A DNA stretch of 22,883 nucleotides from a virus. The first letter of the stretch is position 1. Every line of letters begins with the position of its first letter. The DNA is taken from the IMG/VR virus record IMGVR_UViG_3300045303_000236, positions 1 to 22,883 of that record. One strand, 5' to 3'. The translations under genes and the position numbers were made by a program. The notes under the pieces are model-generated. The model was given only the letters and a program-made list of their open reading frames with translations, had not been told where the DNA came from and ran no database searches. This document shows positions 1 through 7,048 of the stretch, one piece after another.

Positions 1-296
1 CGCTGCGGGGTAGGCACGCCTTGCTGGGCCTGCATTTCAAAACTGGCGCGCGGCTCCTGTGCATCGAGCGCCGAGGTAATACTGGCGCGCGGATCGGGCC
101 CAATTGGCGCCTCATTGGCACGCAGCGGCGGTGGGACCGGCGCCTGTGCCACCACGTATTCCGACGGCTGCATCGGTGGCGGGGCACCGGGCGGCGCGTA
201 GCGTTCCTGTTCCCGCCGGCGGCGCTCATACTCTTGGCGCGCCATCTCCTCTAGCGTCATCTGCGGCTGATAATAATTGTCGTCAAGTGCAGCCAT
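1..296 (-). CDS. Pro/Arg-rich protein, N-terminal part only
   Basis: The frame opens with ATG at 296, 3 bases after the previous stop, and runs off the window after 98 residues. It begins MAALDDNYYQPQMTLEEMAR, continues with a highly charged helix (QEYERRRREQERY), then a Pro-rich segment (APPGAPPPMQPS, APVPPPLRANEAPIGP). DPRASITSALDAQEPRASFE shows two copies of PRAS. It is likely an internal virion or ejection protein given its place after the ejection-type and transglycosylase-like genes, but nothing in the visible part identifies a family. Confidence 0.6.
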   Translation of the reverse strand, partial: MAALDDNYYQPQMTLEEMARQEYERRRREQERYAPPGAPPPMQPSEYVVAQAPVPPPLRANEAPIGPDPRASITSALDAQEPRASFEMQAQQGVPTPQ

Positions 297-299
297 GGT

Positions 300-1808
300 T
301 CACCTACCGAGTGCGTTACCGGCGGTTTCATCGACCAGCACGGTGCCGTCCTGGCTGATCAACCGGCCGCCTTCCCACCGGGGCGCACCCGGCGGCGCGT
401 ATTGGCTATCATTCGAAAAAGTCTTATGGATCGGTGTCTTCCAGATATCCGGGTAGTGCACCTCGTTAGCATCCGGGTTGTACTGGGTCTGAGCCCGTCT
501 ATCGCCCTGCTGTTGCGCCGACCAGAACCCGCGCATGTCGTAGTCGGTCATATCCTGGTCGGGATTAAACTTGACCTTGTTGTTTTTAACCCACGCCCGG
601 AACGCGGCTTCCTGGGCCGGCGGCAGTTGCGTGTTGTACGGGTTGCCGCCGGCACCCGGCCCCGGCATCTGTGGGGTGCCGCCGCCGGAACCAGCGGTAA
701 CTCGCGGCCGACGCGTAGGCGTGATTGGCCCACCGGGAGTGGACTGGATCGGCTGCCCAGTATCCAGATTGATCGCTACGGAATTGGGGCCGGGGCTATA
801 GCCGATACGGGGCGGCAACCCTCCGGGGCGGGTGCCGCTCGGCGGCGCCGTCATCGGCGGTGGCGGCGGGGCCGGTGCGGTCGACGTAACTGTCGGCGCA
901 CCGGATAATGCCGAGGGCGGCGGCGGTATCGGCGCTTCGGCAACCACCGGCCCGGTAGCCGGCGGCACCGCTGCCGCTTGTGCCGCTTGTGCCGCTGGTG
1001 CCGCCGCTGGTGCCGCCGCTGGTGCTACCGCCGGCGTCGCACCGACTTTCACAGGCGCGCCGGTTGGATAATCTCCTCCGGTATCGCCAAGAGCTGACGG
1101 CGGGCCAGGTGTCGCCTTAACAGGCGCAGATGCGTACCTGCCTTTAGGAGGGACCGCATCAGGATTGCTAAAATTATTCACCGCCCACGGTGCAAAATTA
1201 CGAGGGCCGTGCCACTGACTGCCAAACCATTCTGCATCTCCCTTATGCGCCGCCATTTGCTCCAATACAAACTTACCTTGTTCTTTCCAAGTGTTTGGGT
1301 CACGGATGTTAATGCCAGCCTTCAATGCCAGATTACCCATACCTCCGCCGGGACCTGTATACATTTGGAAGTCGCCAAACGAAAGACCCTTATCTCCGCT
1401 GTATTTATGCAGCCCTTCCTTGTCGATAGTCATAACAATAGCGTCAGGGTTCAAGCCTAACTGTTTAGCAAGGTCGGCATAATATGCAATGCGCTCAGAC
1501 TTAGGTGCGACGTGCCCAATGCCGGTTTCCGAAGGGTTAAACGACGAAATAATACTTTCCGGTACTTCGGTGCCCGGCGGCGTACTACTACCAGCCTTCG
1601 GTGCGTCAGGGTCAATCCCAAACGTCGGGTCGAGCGCCATCGCCTCCTTCACTTTCGCCTGCGCGTCGGTTAGCGCCTTACCCTTTTCGTATCCTTCGAT
1701 CTGCTCCGCCCTCGCCAGCATTGACTGATGCGATTTAATCAGCTCGTCCATCGCCTTCCAGCCTTCGGTAAAACCACCGATGCCGGCCAGCATATTACCC
1801 AGTGCCAT
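300..1808 (-). CDS. Virion transglycosylase/lysozyme-like protein with conserved C-terminal phage domain
   Basis: A 502-residue protein. The N-terminal 65 residues are helical. Residues 105-210 resemble a muramidase or transglycosylase fold: ADLAKQLGLNPDAIVMTIDK with Glu131 next (EGLHKYSGDKGLSFGDFQMY), then a helix and SQWHG; Glu131 is a candidate catalytic acid. Residues about 225-395 are Pro/Ala/Gly rich, an unstructured linker. The last 100 residues carry a common phage domain: EAAFRAWVKNN, DMTDYDMRGFW, HYPDIWKTPIHKTFSNDSQY and GGRLISQDGTV. It probably opens the peptidoglycan during DNA entry. ATG at 1808 lies 2 bases after the previous stop. Confidence 0.75.
   Translation of the reverse strand: MALGNMLAGIGGFTEGWKAMDELIKSHQSMLARAEQIEGYEKGKALTDAQAKVKEAMALDPTFGIDPDAPKAGSSTPPGTEVPESIISSFNPSETGIGHVAPKSERIAYYADLAKQLGLNPDAIVMTIDKEGLHKYSGDKGLSFGDFQMYTGPGGGMGNLALKAGINIRDPNTWKEQGKFVLEQMAAHKGDAEWFGSQWHGPRNFAPWAVNNFSNPDAVPPKGRYASAPVKATPGPPSALGDTGGDYPTGAPVKVGATPAVAPAAAPAAAPAAQAAQAAAVPPATGPVVAEAPIPPPPSALSGAPTVTSTAPAPPPPPMTAPPSGTRPGGLPPRIGYSPGPNSVAINLDTGQPIQSTPGGPITPTRRPRVTAGSGGGTPQMPGPGAGGNPYNTQLPPAQEAAFRAWVKNNKVKFNPDQDMTDYDMRGFWSAQQQGDRRAQTQYNPDANEVHYPDIWKTPIHKTFSNDSQYAPPGAPRWEGGRLISQDGTVLVDETAGNALGR
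972..1022. repeat. Short tandem repeat in the Ala/Pro-rich linker
   Basis: On the plus strand, TGCCGCTTG occurs twice, followed by TGCCGCTGG and two copies of TGCCGCCGCTGG. On the coding strand this gives the AAAPAAAPAAQAAQAAA-type linker of the transglycosylase-like protein. The 9- and 12-base units keep the frame, so copy number can vary without breaking the gene. Confidence 0.8.
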
Positions 1809-1810
1809 CG

Positions 1811-3151
1811 TCAGCCCCCCAACGCGCTAGCGGTCGCCAGGGCGTAGTTGACTCGCTTATAACCAGACGGGTCCACGGCGACGGCACTCGGATTGATCTG
1901 TTCTACTTCGTCGGCCATATAGCCAACCTGTACCACTGGGTTGCCTTTGTAGCGGAACGAGTACATCGGCAACTTACCGAAATTGCCGATTGGCTTAATG
2001 TCTTCTTTTAGCCGACGGTCTGATGAAAACAGACCTGACAGCGCCGACATACCTAAAGATCCCTGGAAACCAGACAACGGCGTCATAAAAGCTGAACCGA
2101 GCATGCCGGCGCCCTTAAACAACCCGCTCCATGCATCCTGTTCGGACTTTTGCTCGGCGTTGAATCCGGACATTTGATTAGAAAACGCATTGTTTTGTGC
2201 CGATGATGCGGCATTGATCACATTGGCTTGCTGCCCCAACGCCTGAGTGCCCTGGCCATAAAGCGAGTTAGCCACGCCAAGCTGCTGACCGGAAAGGGCC
2301 GTGTACGGGTTAGACATATACCCATAGGCAACCGGCGACCCGCCGGCCCCAACCCCGGCAGTCAATGCGCTGGTCGCGGCACTGATACCGCCGGCTCCAG
2401 CCTGACCTGCTTGCAGAGCGGAGTTAGCCCCCTGACTCGCCGCCGACAACCGGTTCAGTTCCTGCGTCGTCAGTTGCTGCCCCATCGCAGCCGCCTGCTG
2501 GAGCAACTGAATACCGGTCAGTTCGGATTGTCTCCGGGCCCCCGTCCCAGCACCGGCTTGGGCGGCCGACTGCGCCACGGCACTGATAGCATCGGCGCCT
2601 TGATAAGCTGCCTGCGACGGGTCTAGCCCATAAGACCGCATCTGTTGTTGGCGGGCAGCGTTTTGCTGGGCAAAAGCTGTCGCGACATCGGCCTGCGCCG
2701 CACCCGACGCCTGGGCGGCACGCTCCGGCGAATTATACCCACGCGCGTACTGAGCAAACGCGTCCTCGGCCGGGGCAAATTCGGCGTTGTATCGACGGTA
2801 AGTGTCCTCTGCCCGTGCCCGCTGTTCACGCGAAGCCAGGATAGCCTCGGAGGCGTTCTCTCCGGCCAGAGTCGACAACGACTGCTGCGACGATAGATAA
2901 TCCTTGGCGTAGGGCCAGATCGTGTTGAACTGCTCGCGGCCCCAGTTTTTTGCCTCCTGCATCGACGACAGCATATCCTGGCCGACCTGGCCGGAGGCGG
3001 CGGTAAGCTGATTGCCATACTGCAATTGCCCAGGGGCAAGATCGTTATAAAACATCGACATAGCGTCGCGGTCAGAGTTATAGGTCTGAAGCGACGCCTG
3101 TAACATCGGGTCGTAGCTGGGGGCATTGGGGGCGTTGGCGCCGAGGCCCAT
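1811..3151 (-). CDS. Ejection/internal virion-like protein with C-terminal Peptidase_S74 chaperone domain
   Basis: A 446-residue protein. Residues 1-360 are Ala/Gln/Ser rich and largely helical (AILASREQRARAEDTYRRYN, QQNAARQQQMRSYGLDPSQA), similar to podovirus DNA-ejection or internal virion proteins. From about residue 376 comes SSDRRLKEDIKPIG, then YSFRYKG, VQVGYMADEVEQ and YKRVNYALATA, the hallmark of the Peptidase_S74 intramolecular chaperone. The Ser and Lys (S377, K382) have the spacing of the autocleavage dyad. The S74 domain normally helps a fibre trimer fold and is then released. An exact palindrome is 6 bases before the ATG and supplies the GGGAG ribosome binding site. Confidence 0.82.
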   Translation of the reverse strand: MGLGANAPNAPSYDPMLQASLQTYNSDRDAMSMFYNDLAPGQLQYGNQLTAASGQVGQDMLSSMQEAKNWGREQFNTIWPYAKDYLSSQQSLSTLAGENASEAILASREQRARAEDTYRRYNAEFAPAEDAFAQYARGYNSPERAAQASGAAQADVATAFAQQNAARQQQMRSYGLDPSQAAYQGADAISAVAQSAAQAGAGTGARRQSELTGIQLLQQAAAMGQQLTTQELNRLSAASQGANSALQAGQAGAGGISAATSALTAGVGAGGSPVAYGYMSNPYTALSGQQLGVANSLYGQGTQALGQQANVINAASSAQNNAFSNQMSGFNAEQKSEQDAWSGLFKGAGMLGSAFMTPLSGFQGSLGMSALSGLFSSDRRLKEDIKPIGNFGKLPMYSFRYKGNPVVQVGYMADEVEQINPSAVAVDPSGYKRVNYALATASALGG

Positions 3152-3156
3152 AAGGT

Positions 3157-3171
3157 TTACTCCCGGAGTAA
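3157..3171. promoter_or_regulatory. Palindrome copy 1, TTACTCC-C-GGAGTAA, before the S74 gene
   Basis: A perfect 15-base dyad with one central base. On the coding strand it ends 5 bases before the ATG at 3151 and includes GGGAG, the likely ribosome binding site, so its left arm could pair with that site. It also forms the last codons and stop of the GNAT-like gene (LLRE plus stop). Confidence 0.6.
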
Positions 3172-3618
3172 TGCGGGGATAGTAGACCTAAAATGTCTTG
3201 GCTGATAGTTGAGCCACCGGCAATCCGAGGCGCACATTGCCAGGACGACCATGCCGACACCGGGCTGGTATAGGTCAGAGATCAAGGTCTCGACGTGCCA
3301 GCCGCCGCGTCGGCACATTGTTAAGACCTGAAAGTTATCCGACCGCACCCCAGTCACCATCTTGCCGCAGCCAGACTGGTTAAAAACGTAATCGCAGACT
3401 AACCAAGCAAGCTCGCGTGAAAACCAGCGCGGGTCCGTAGCAGCCATGTGGGCACGCATGCTATTGCCGAGATATTCGCAAGTGACAAACCCGCCAAGAA
3501 TTTGACCATTACGATAGGTCGCGAAACTGTGGTCTACTCCGGGAGTAAACCAGCCGCCGACCCACTCCATGATCCAGGCGCCGTCGCCCGGTCCGTCGAT
3601 CCTGATCTCACGGTTCAG
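3157..3618 (-). CDS. GNAT acetyltransferase-like protein with probable CTG start
   Basis: A 153-residue protein if started at CTG 3618, giving MNREIRIDGPGDGAWIMEWV. CTG overlaps the upstream TGA as CTGA, the same geometry as the ATGA overlaps elsewhere here. The frame runs upstream to an ATG at 3660, but that would overlap the neighbour by 46 bases and add an unrelated 14 residues. The GNAT-like order is a central strand ILGGFVTCEYLG, HMAATDP, a helix ELAWLVCDYVFNQSGCG, the strand VTGVRSDNFQ and a final VVLAMC. Such proteins are recurrent in phage structural blocks; the substrate is unknown. One exact palindrome lies in codons 25-28 (TPGV) and another forms its last codons, LLRE plus stop. 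Confidence 0.7.
   Translation of the reverse strand: MNREIRIDGPGDGAWIMEWVGGWFTPGVDHSFATYRNGQILGGFVTCEYLGNSMRAHMAATDPRWFSRELAWLVCDYVFNQSGCGKMVTGVRSDNFQVLTMCRRGGWHVETLISDLYQPGVGMVVLAMCASDCRWLNYQPRHFRSTIPALLRE
3535..3547. promoter_or_regulatory. Palindrome copy 2, inside the GNAT-like gene
   Basis: TACTCC-G-GGAGTA, 71 bases downstream of the proposed CTG start. On the coding strand it reads ACT CCC GGA GTA, encoding TPGV. The 13-base core is identical to copies 1, 3 and 6 apart from the central base. Confidence 0.55.
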
Positions 3619-4013
3619 TGCTGCACCCACTGCGTGCCAGCATAGAATAGGTCTAACCAACCATAATCATACATAATTGTCACGGTCGGCTGCCCCTCGA
3701 TATTGACGCCGCCGCCAGAAACAGCGATGTGATACGCCGTGGCGTTACCGATAGTATCTTTAATCAGCACGTGCTCACCGGGGTACGGGCTAGATGGCAA
3801 CGTGATTGTGATAGTGGCGCTGGTTGTATTCTCAACAAAGACAGAACCATCGAACCCTGCCGGCAGAGAGACCGTCGCGTGTACCGTAAGTACCGCATTA
3901 CCCGCCGACCCAGAAACCGCGACGCCCCATTTTTCGCCGTCCCATACCCAGTTTTTACCAGCAGCCGAGTAGAGCTGATCAACGATTGGCGCATTAGGGA
4001 AATCGAGAGTCAT
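3615..4013 (-). CDS. Small beta tail protein, paralogue B (132 residues)
   Basis: The start at ATG 4013 gives MTLDFPNAPIVDQLYSAAGK then NWVWDGEKW, parallel to the previous protein; the longer frame that begins at 4076 would run into that gene. The module that follows has AGFDGSVFVENTTSATITIT, LPSSPYPGEHVLIKDTIGNA and the end LFYAGTQWVQH. It matches the fibre module (VYVDNTT..PITMTLPLSPTAGD) more closely than does paralogue A. No leader is present. Its TGA lies inside CTGA, where the following GNAT gene is proposed to start. It is probably a virion component next to the fibres. Confidence 0.7.
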   Translation of the reverse strand: MTLDFPNAPIVDQLYSAAGKNWVWDGEKWGVAVSGSAGNAVLTVHATVSLPAGFDGSVFVENTTSATITITLPSSPYPGEHVLIKDTIGNATAYHIAVSGGGVNIEGQPTVTIMYDYGWLDLFYAGTQWVQH

Positions 4014-4017
4014 AACC

Positions 4018-4413
4018 CTATTTCCAATAAACCCAGCCGATAATGTTATCGACGTAGCGCATTTCAATCGCCGCACCCGGCCCGTAAACCGAAGCGGGAG
4101 ACCCGACTATCGCTGCACCGGCATCAGTCAAAACGGTCAAAGCTGTAACCGAACTGCGGAACCCCAGCACAGCATACTGAGTCGGCACCGGCGACGGTGG
4201 CAGCCTAACCGTCAACGCCGCCAGGACAGCAGCGTTATTGACGTAGAGTGGCTGCCGGCCAGTCAGTACAACCGTGGCGCCTGAAGCCGGGTTTACGGTC
4301 GTAACCGTAAATAGCGTCAACTCGGCTTCCCACTTAACGCCATCCCATAACCAGGTAGAGCCGCCGCCAGAAAAGCTCTGGCCTAATGAGGGGGTGCTCG
4401 GGAAATTGAGCAT
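4018..4413 (-). CDS. Small beta tail protein, paralogue A (131 residues)
   Basis: The N-terminus LNFPSTPSLGQSFSGGGSTW followed by LWDGVKWEA is a short unit often found at the start of fibre subunits (FPxxP..Gq.ys..G..W.WDG.KW). The remaining 95 residues form a beta module with PLYVNNAAVLAALTVRLPPS and a C-terminal MRYVDNIIGWVYWK. The next gene and residues 165-255 of the 653-residue fibre carry the same module, recognised by the pattern YV(D/N)N...(T)LP.SP and a final aromatic W. There is no signal peptide. It is probably a virion fibre accessory or trimerisation unit. The next gene starts 4 bases after its TAG. Confidence 0.7.
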   Translation of the reverse strand: MLNFPSTPSLGQSFSGGGSTWLWDGVKWEAELTLFTVTTVNPASGATVVLTGRQPLYVNNAAVLAALTVRLPPSPVPTQYAVLGFRSSVTALTVLTDAGAAIVGSPASVYGPGAAIEMRYVDNIIGWVYWK

Positions 4414-5624
4414 TATGCTGCTGCCGTCAGTACCGGTTTGATCGCATTTAACAAGTTAGACGATGGCGGCGTGCCTACCGGCGGATCGGTTAGCGTCGGC
4501 ACCCCCGCCGTGCCGCCCTCAGCGCATTCATTCCAAGCGTAGACTAGCATGATTTTGCTGTCGCAAATCGGCTGATGCGAGCCGATAAAGTTTATACAGG
4601 CTTGTAGATTACTCGCGATCTCGGCATTGGTGCCGCGCGTATAATACTGCTGATGCCCAACCCACGGGATATATGAGGTGCCGTCACTGAACCCCGGCAA
4701 CTCGTAGCGCGGGCGCTTGTCCCAACCTAACATACACATAGGCACGGTCTTTTGGCCCGATCCGACCTGATAAGAGCTTGCCCAATACTGGGCGTTGCGG
4801 GTCATCAAGGTTGCCATTGTCTCCGGTAGGCCAGTGGCGAATTGCAGTACGCTCGATGCTACATAACTGGACACCGCATCGGCGGCTATCAGGATCTTAC
4901 CAGCCGGTGGATTGTCCGCGCTGAAATTACTAAGGTTTCCCATTGCCATAATGTACGGATTGCCGGCGCCGGCCGCGATTGACTGCGACCTGAGATAAGC
5001 AAACGTCGCCTGCGAATTGGCTGCCGAGTTAGCGAAATAGGTTGTCAGGCTATTGCCAGAAGTATTAACAAACAACACCGGCCGACCACCAACCTTTAAA
5101 TAGTTAGGTTGAGCAAGACGGCTGACCCAAAGGTTACAGTTAGCTTGCCACGCCGATGTGTTACTATAAGGATTATTGCCGAACCACCCCATATCGGTCA
5201 TCACGCACCAGGGCAGTGTAGACTTTATCGACGAGCTGTCGTAGGTCTGCCACGCCTTGAATAAAGATGCGTTGATCGGCGCGTCAACAGCGCGTTGCTG
5301 TCCATACCAAACCCACATCCAAGACTTGATCCCGGCATTAACCGCGGCCTGGATCTCCGTATCCATATTCGCCTGCGTTCCAGTGCAGGTTATCCGGTCG
5401 GGGCCGAGTATCGTACAGTTAAACGGCGCGCGGAACTGCCACCGGGCCGGGGACAACTGCTGATGAAACTGTTGTGTCGCCAAATCTGTGTCGCCGTACC
5501 AAGGGTTCCAGTTGATAAAGATCGGCGTCACCCCGGTGGTCTGACTCAACGCCGGGCGCGGGCGGATCAGCGACGCTGCCGCCGCGCCGGCCAGTAACGC
5601 GCGGCGGTTCAAGGTATAGTCCAT
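4413..5624 (-). CDS. GH99/WbsX-like glycoside hydrolase-type protein with twin-arginine leader
   Basis: A 403-residue protein. The leader NRRALLAGAAAASLIRPRPA (6-25) has a twin arginine and a long hydrophobic core, with cleavage near ALS-Q, so Tat export is likely. The mature domain starts IFINWNPWYG (35-44), then GIKSWMWVWYG (98-108), LPWCVMTDMGWF, GRPVLFVN and ends with LVYAWNECAEGG at 360-371. The last is close to the WNEWAEG motif of the GH99-like/WbsX family (PF14307), whose members act on mannose-type or O-antigen glycans. Here the second Trp of the motif is Cys. Predicted role: cleavage or modification of surface polysaccharide. The stop overlaps the next ATG by one base (TAATG). Confidence 0.72.
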   Translation of the reverse strand: MDYTLNRRALLAGAAAASLIRPRPALSQTTGVTPIFINWNPWYGDTDLATQQFHQQLSPARWQFRAPFNCTILGPDRITCTGTQANMDTEIQAAVNAGIKSWMWVWYGQQRAVDAPINASLFKAWQTYDSSSIKSTLPWCVMTDMGWFGNNPYSNTSAWQANCNLWVSRLAQPNYLKVGGRPVLFVNTSGNSLTTYFANSAANSQATFAYLRSQSIAAGAGNPYIMAMGNLSNFSADNPPAGKILIAADAVSSYVASSVLQFATGLPETMATLMTRNAQYWASSYQVGSGQKTVPMCMLGWDKRPRYELPGFSDGTSYIPWVGHQQYYTRGTNAEIASNLQACINFIGSHQPICDSKIMLVYAWNECAEGGTAGVPTLTDPPVGTPPSSNLLNAIKPVLTAAA

Positions 5625-7048
5625 TGCGTCTTATCCGCCGTCGATGTGACGATCCACTGCCCCTGACGATGCGTCTCAAGACACACACTGGCAAAGTTAG
5701 CCGCCGCACCCGTGGCCGTCAGGGTGCCGCCGAGGGCGCTATTGGTTGCGCCAAACGCGATTTGATCGGTGGCATTAGCGGTAATTCTAAGAACCTGCGC
5801 CGCATCACGGTGAAAGCAATAATGCACACCAGACGAGTTTGCGGTCGTCTGCGGTAAAATAAAGTTATTTGTTACTGTCGAGCCGATATTGTTGTAGTGC
5901 TTCCCGGTGTCCGGGATTGTCACCGTAATGTTGCTTGTTGTTTGTGGGATCATCGGATGTCTGAACCCATACATATTGAACGCCCCGCCGGAACTACCAA
6001 TATTACCGGCAACGGTCGGGCTCTGCTGGGTAAAGTTAAACGTATATGATCCCGCGCCGCCACTGATGAAATTAGCCATATTGTTACCGCCATCCACATC
6101 ATCCTGGTTGGCGATAATCACATTACCCTTACCCTGTGCCACCATATAGATCGGTACATCAGAAAAGTTAGGGCTCTCGGACCCAATCACTGCTAGCGTA
6201 CCGTCACCGCCGATAAATCTCAGCCAAACACGAGTTGCTCCCGCCCCCGCACTATCAAACCGACCTAGTATACCGTGATCATTCTCAAAGGTTATCCCGC
6301 CAGTACCCTTACCCATCACCCGCAAGGTCACATCGGGAGCCGCATCGCTATACCCCTGGACACGAGGCTCACTCGCTACGGTGCCGCCAATCAACCGAAT
6401 ATAGCGATCATTCACGACTCCCTGGCCATTATCAATTGTTACCAGCTTACCGCCGATATCGTTAAAAAAGTTAATAGCGCCATTGCCGTTAGCCCGTAAT
6501 TCCAATCCAGAGTCAGCCGAACCACCTGCCCAAATCCGGGCAATCGCGTCATCCGACGCGATAAACTGCGGCCACCCCGTTACCGAGCCAACCCCCTGCG
6601 TAAGCATCTCCGCTTGAAACCCGGCGCCATTGGCAAAACGGTGCTGCCCAAGCCTGCCAAACGCGACGTAGTTGCAGTTGACTTGGTTGTTGGAGTACGG
6701 CGCCCAGCAAAGTCTGGTCGCGCCCTGACCGACACCAACCCCACCCGGCGCGCTCAGTCCAGCATACTCAATCGCATACTCATTAGCATTGGGACGGCTA
6801 CCAATCTCGAACTGCTTCCCATAAATAGTAGTGCCGCCGGCACCGCCATATGTATAAAACCGGGTAGTGTTATCCGGATTAGGCGGCGTCCCACCTTCGC
6901 TCTTTACCGTGCCAAGCTCCAGGTTATTCCTGGCGTCCGGTAGTTTCGCGTTGGCCGCATCGTTTGACATCGGGTTGGGCACCTGCTGCGAAGCGGCGGG
7001 CACTGTCACGAACAGCAAACCCAGCAATAGGGCAAGAGCGCGGGTCAT
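5609..7048 (-). CDS. Beta-rich fibre-like protein with signal peptide, 479 residues
   Basis: The start chosen is ATG 7048, which forms TGATG with the previous stop and gives a normal leader MTRALALLLGLLFVTVPAAS with cleavage near AAS-QQ; the frame extends 10 codons further but only into the neighbour. Residues 33-43 (NAKLPDARNNL) repeat the motif of the previous protein. The body is built of short beta repeats such as TLRVMGKGTGGITFENDHG and MVAQGKGNVIIANQDD. The C-terminal 110 residues form a separate beta module: GSTVTNNFILPQTTA, HYCFHRDAAQVLRITANATD and a final QGQWIVTST. It resembles fibre ends or structural beta-helices with no catalytic motif. It overlaps the next gene by 16 bases. Confidence 0.72.
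   Translation of the reverse strand: MTRALALLLGLLFVTVPAASQQVPNPMSNDAANAKLPDARNNLELGTVKSEGGTPPNPDNTTRFYTYGGAGGTTIYGKQFEIGSRPNANEYAIEYAGLSAPGGVGVGQGATRLCWAPYSNNQVNCNYVAFGRLGQHRFANGAGFQAEMLTQGVGSVTGWPQFIASDDAIARIWAGGSADSGLELRANGNGAINFFNDIGGKLVTIDNGQGVVNDRYIRLIGGTVASEPRVQGYSDAAPDVTLRVMGKGTGGITFENDHGILGRFDSAGAGATRVWLRFIGGDGTLAVIGSESPNFSDVPIYMVAQGKGNVIIANQDDVDGGNNMANFISGGAGSYTFNFTQQSPTVAGNIGSSGGAFNMYGFRHPMIPQTTSNITVTIPDTGKHYNNIGSTVTNNFILPQTTANSSGVHYCFHRDAAQVLRITANATDQIAFGATNSALGGTLTATGAAANFASVCLETHRQGQWIVTSTADKTQWTIP

Noticed and set aside
4292-4311. Hairpin TTTACGGT-CGTA-ACCGTAAA inside the 131-residue gene
   Set aside because: An 8-base stem with a short loop is expected about twice in a window of this size by chance. 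It lacks a T run and does not recur.
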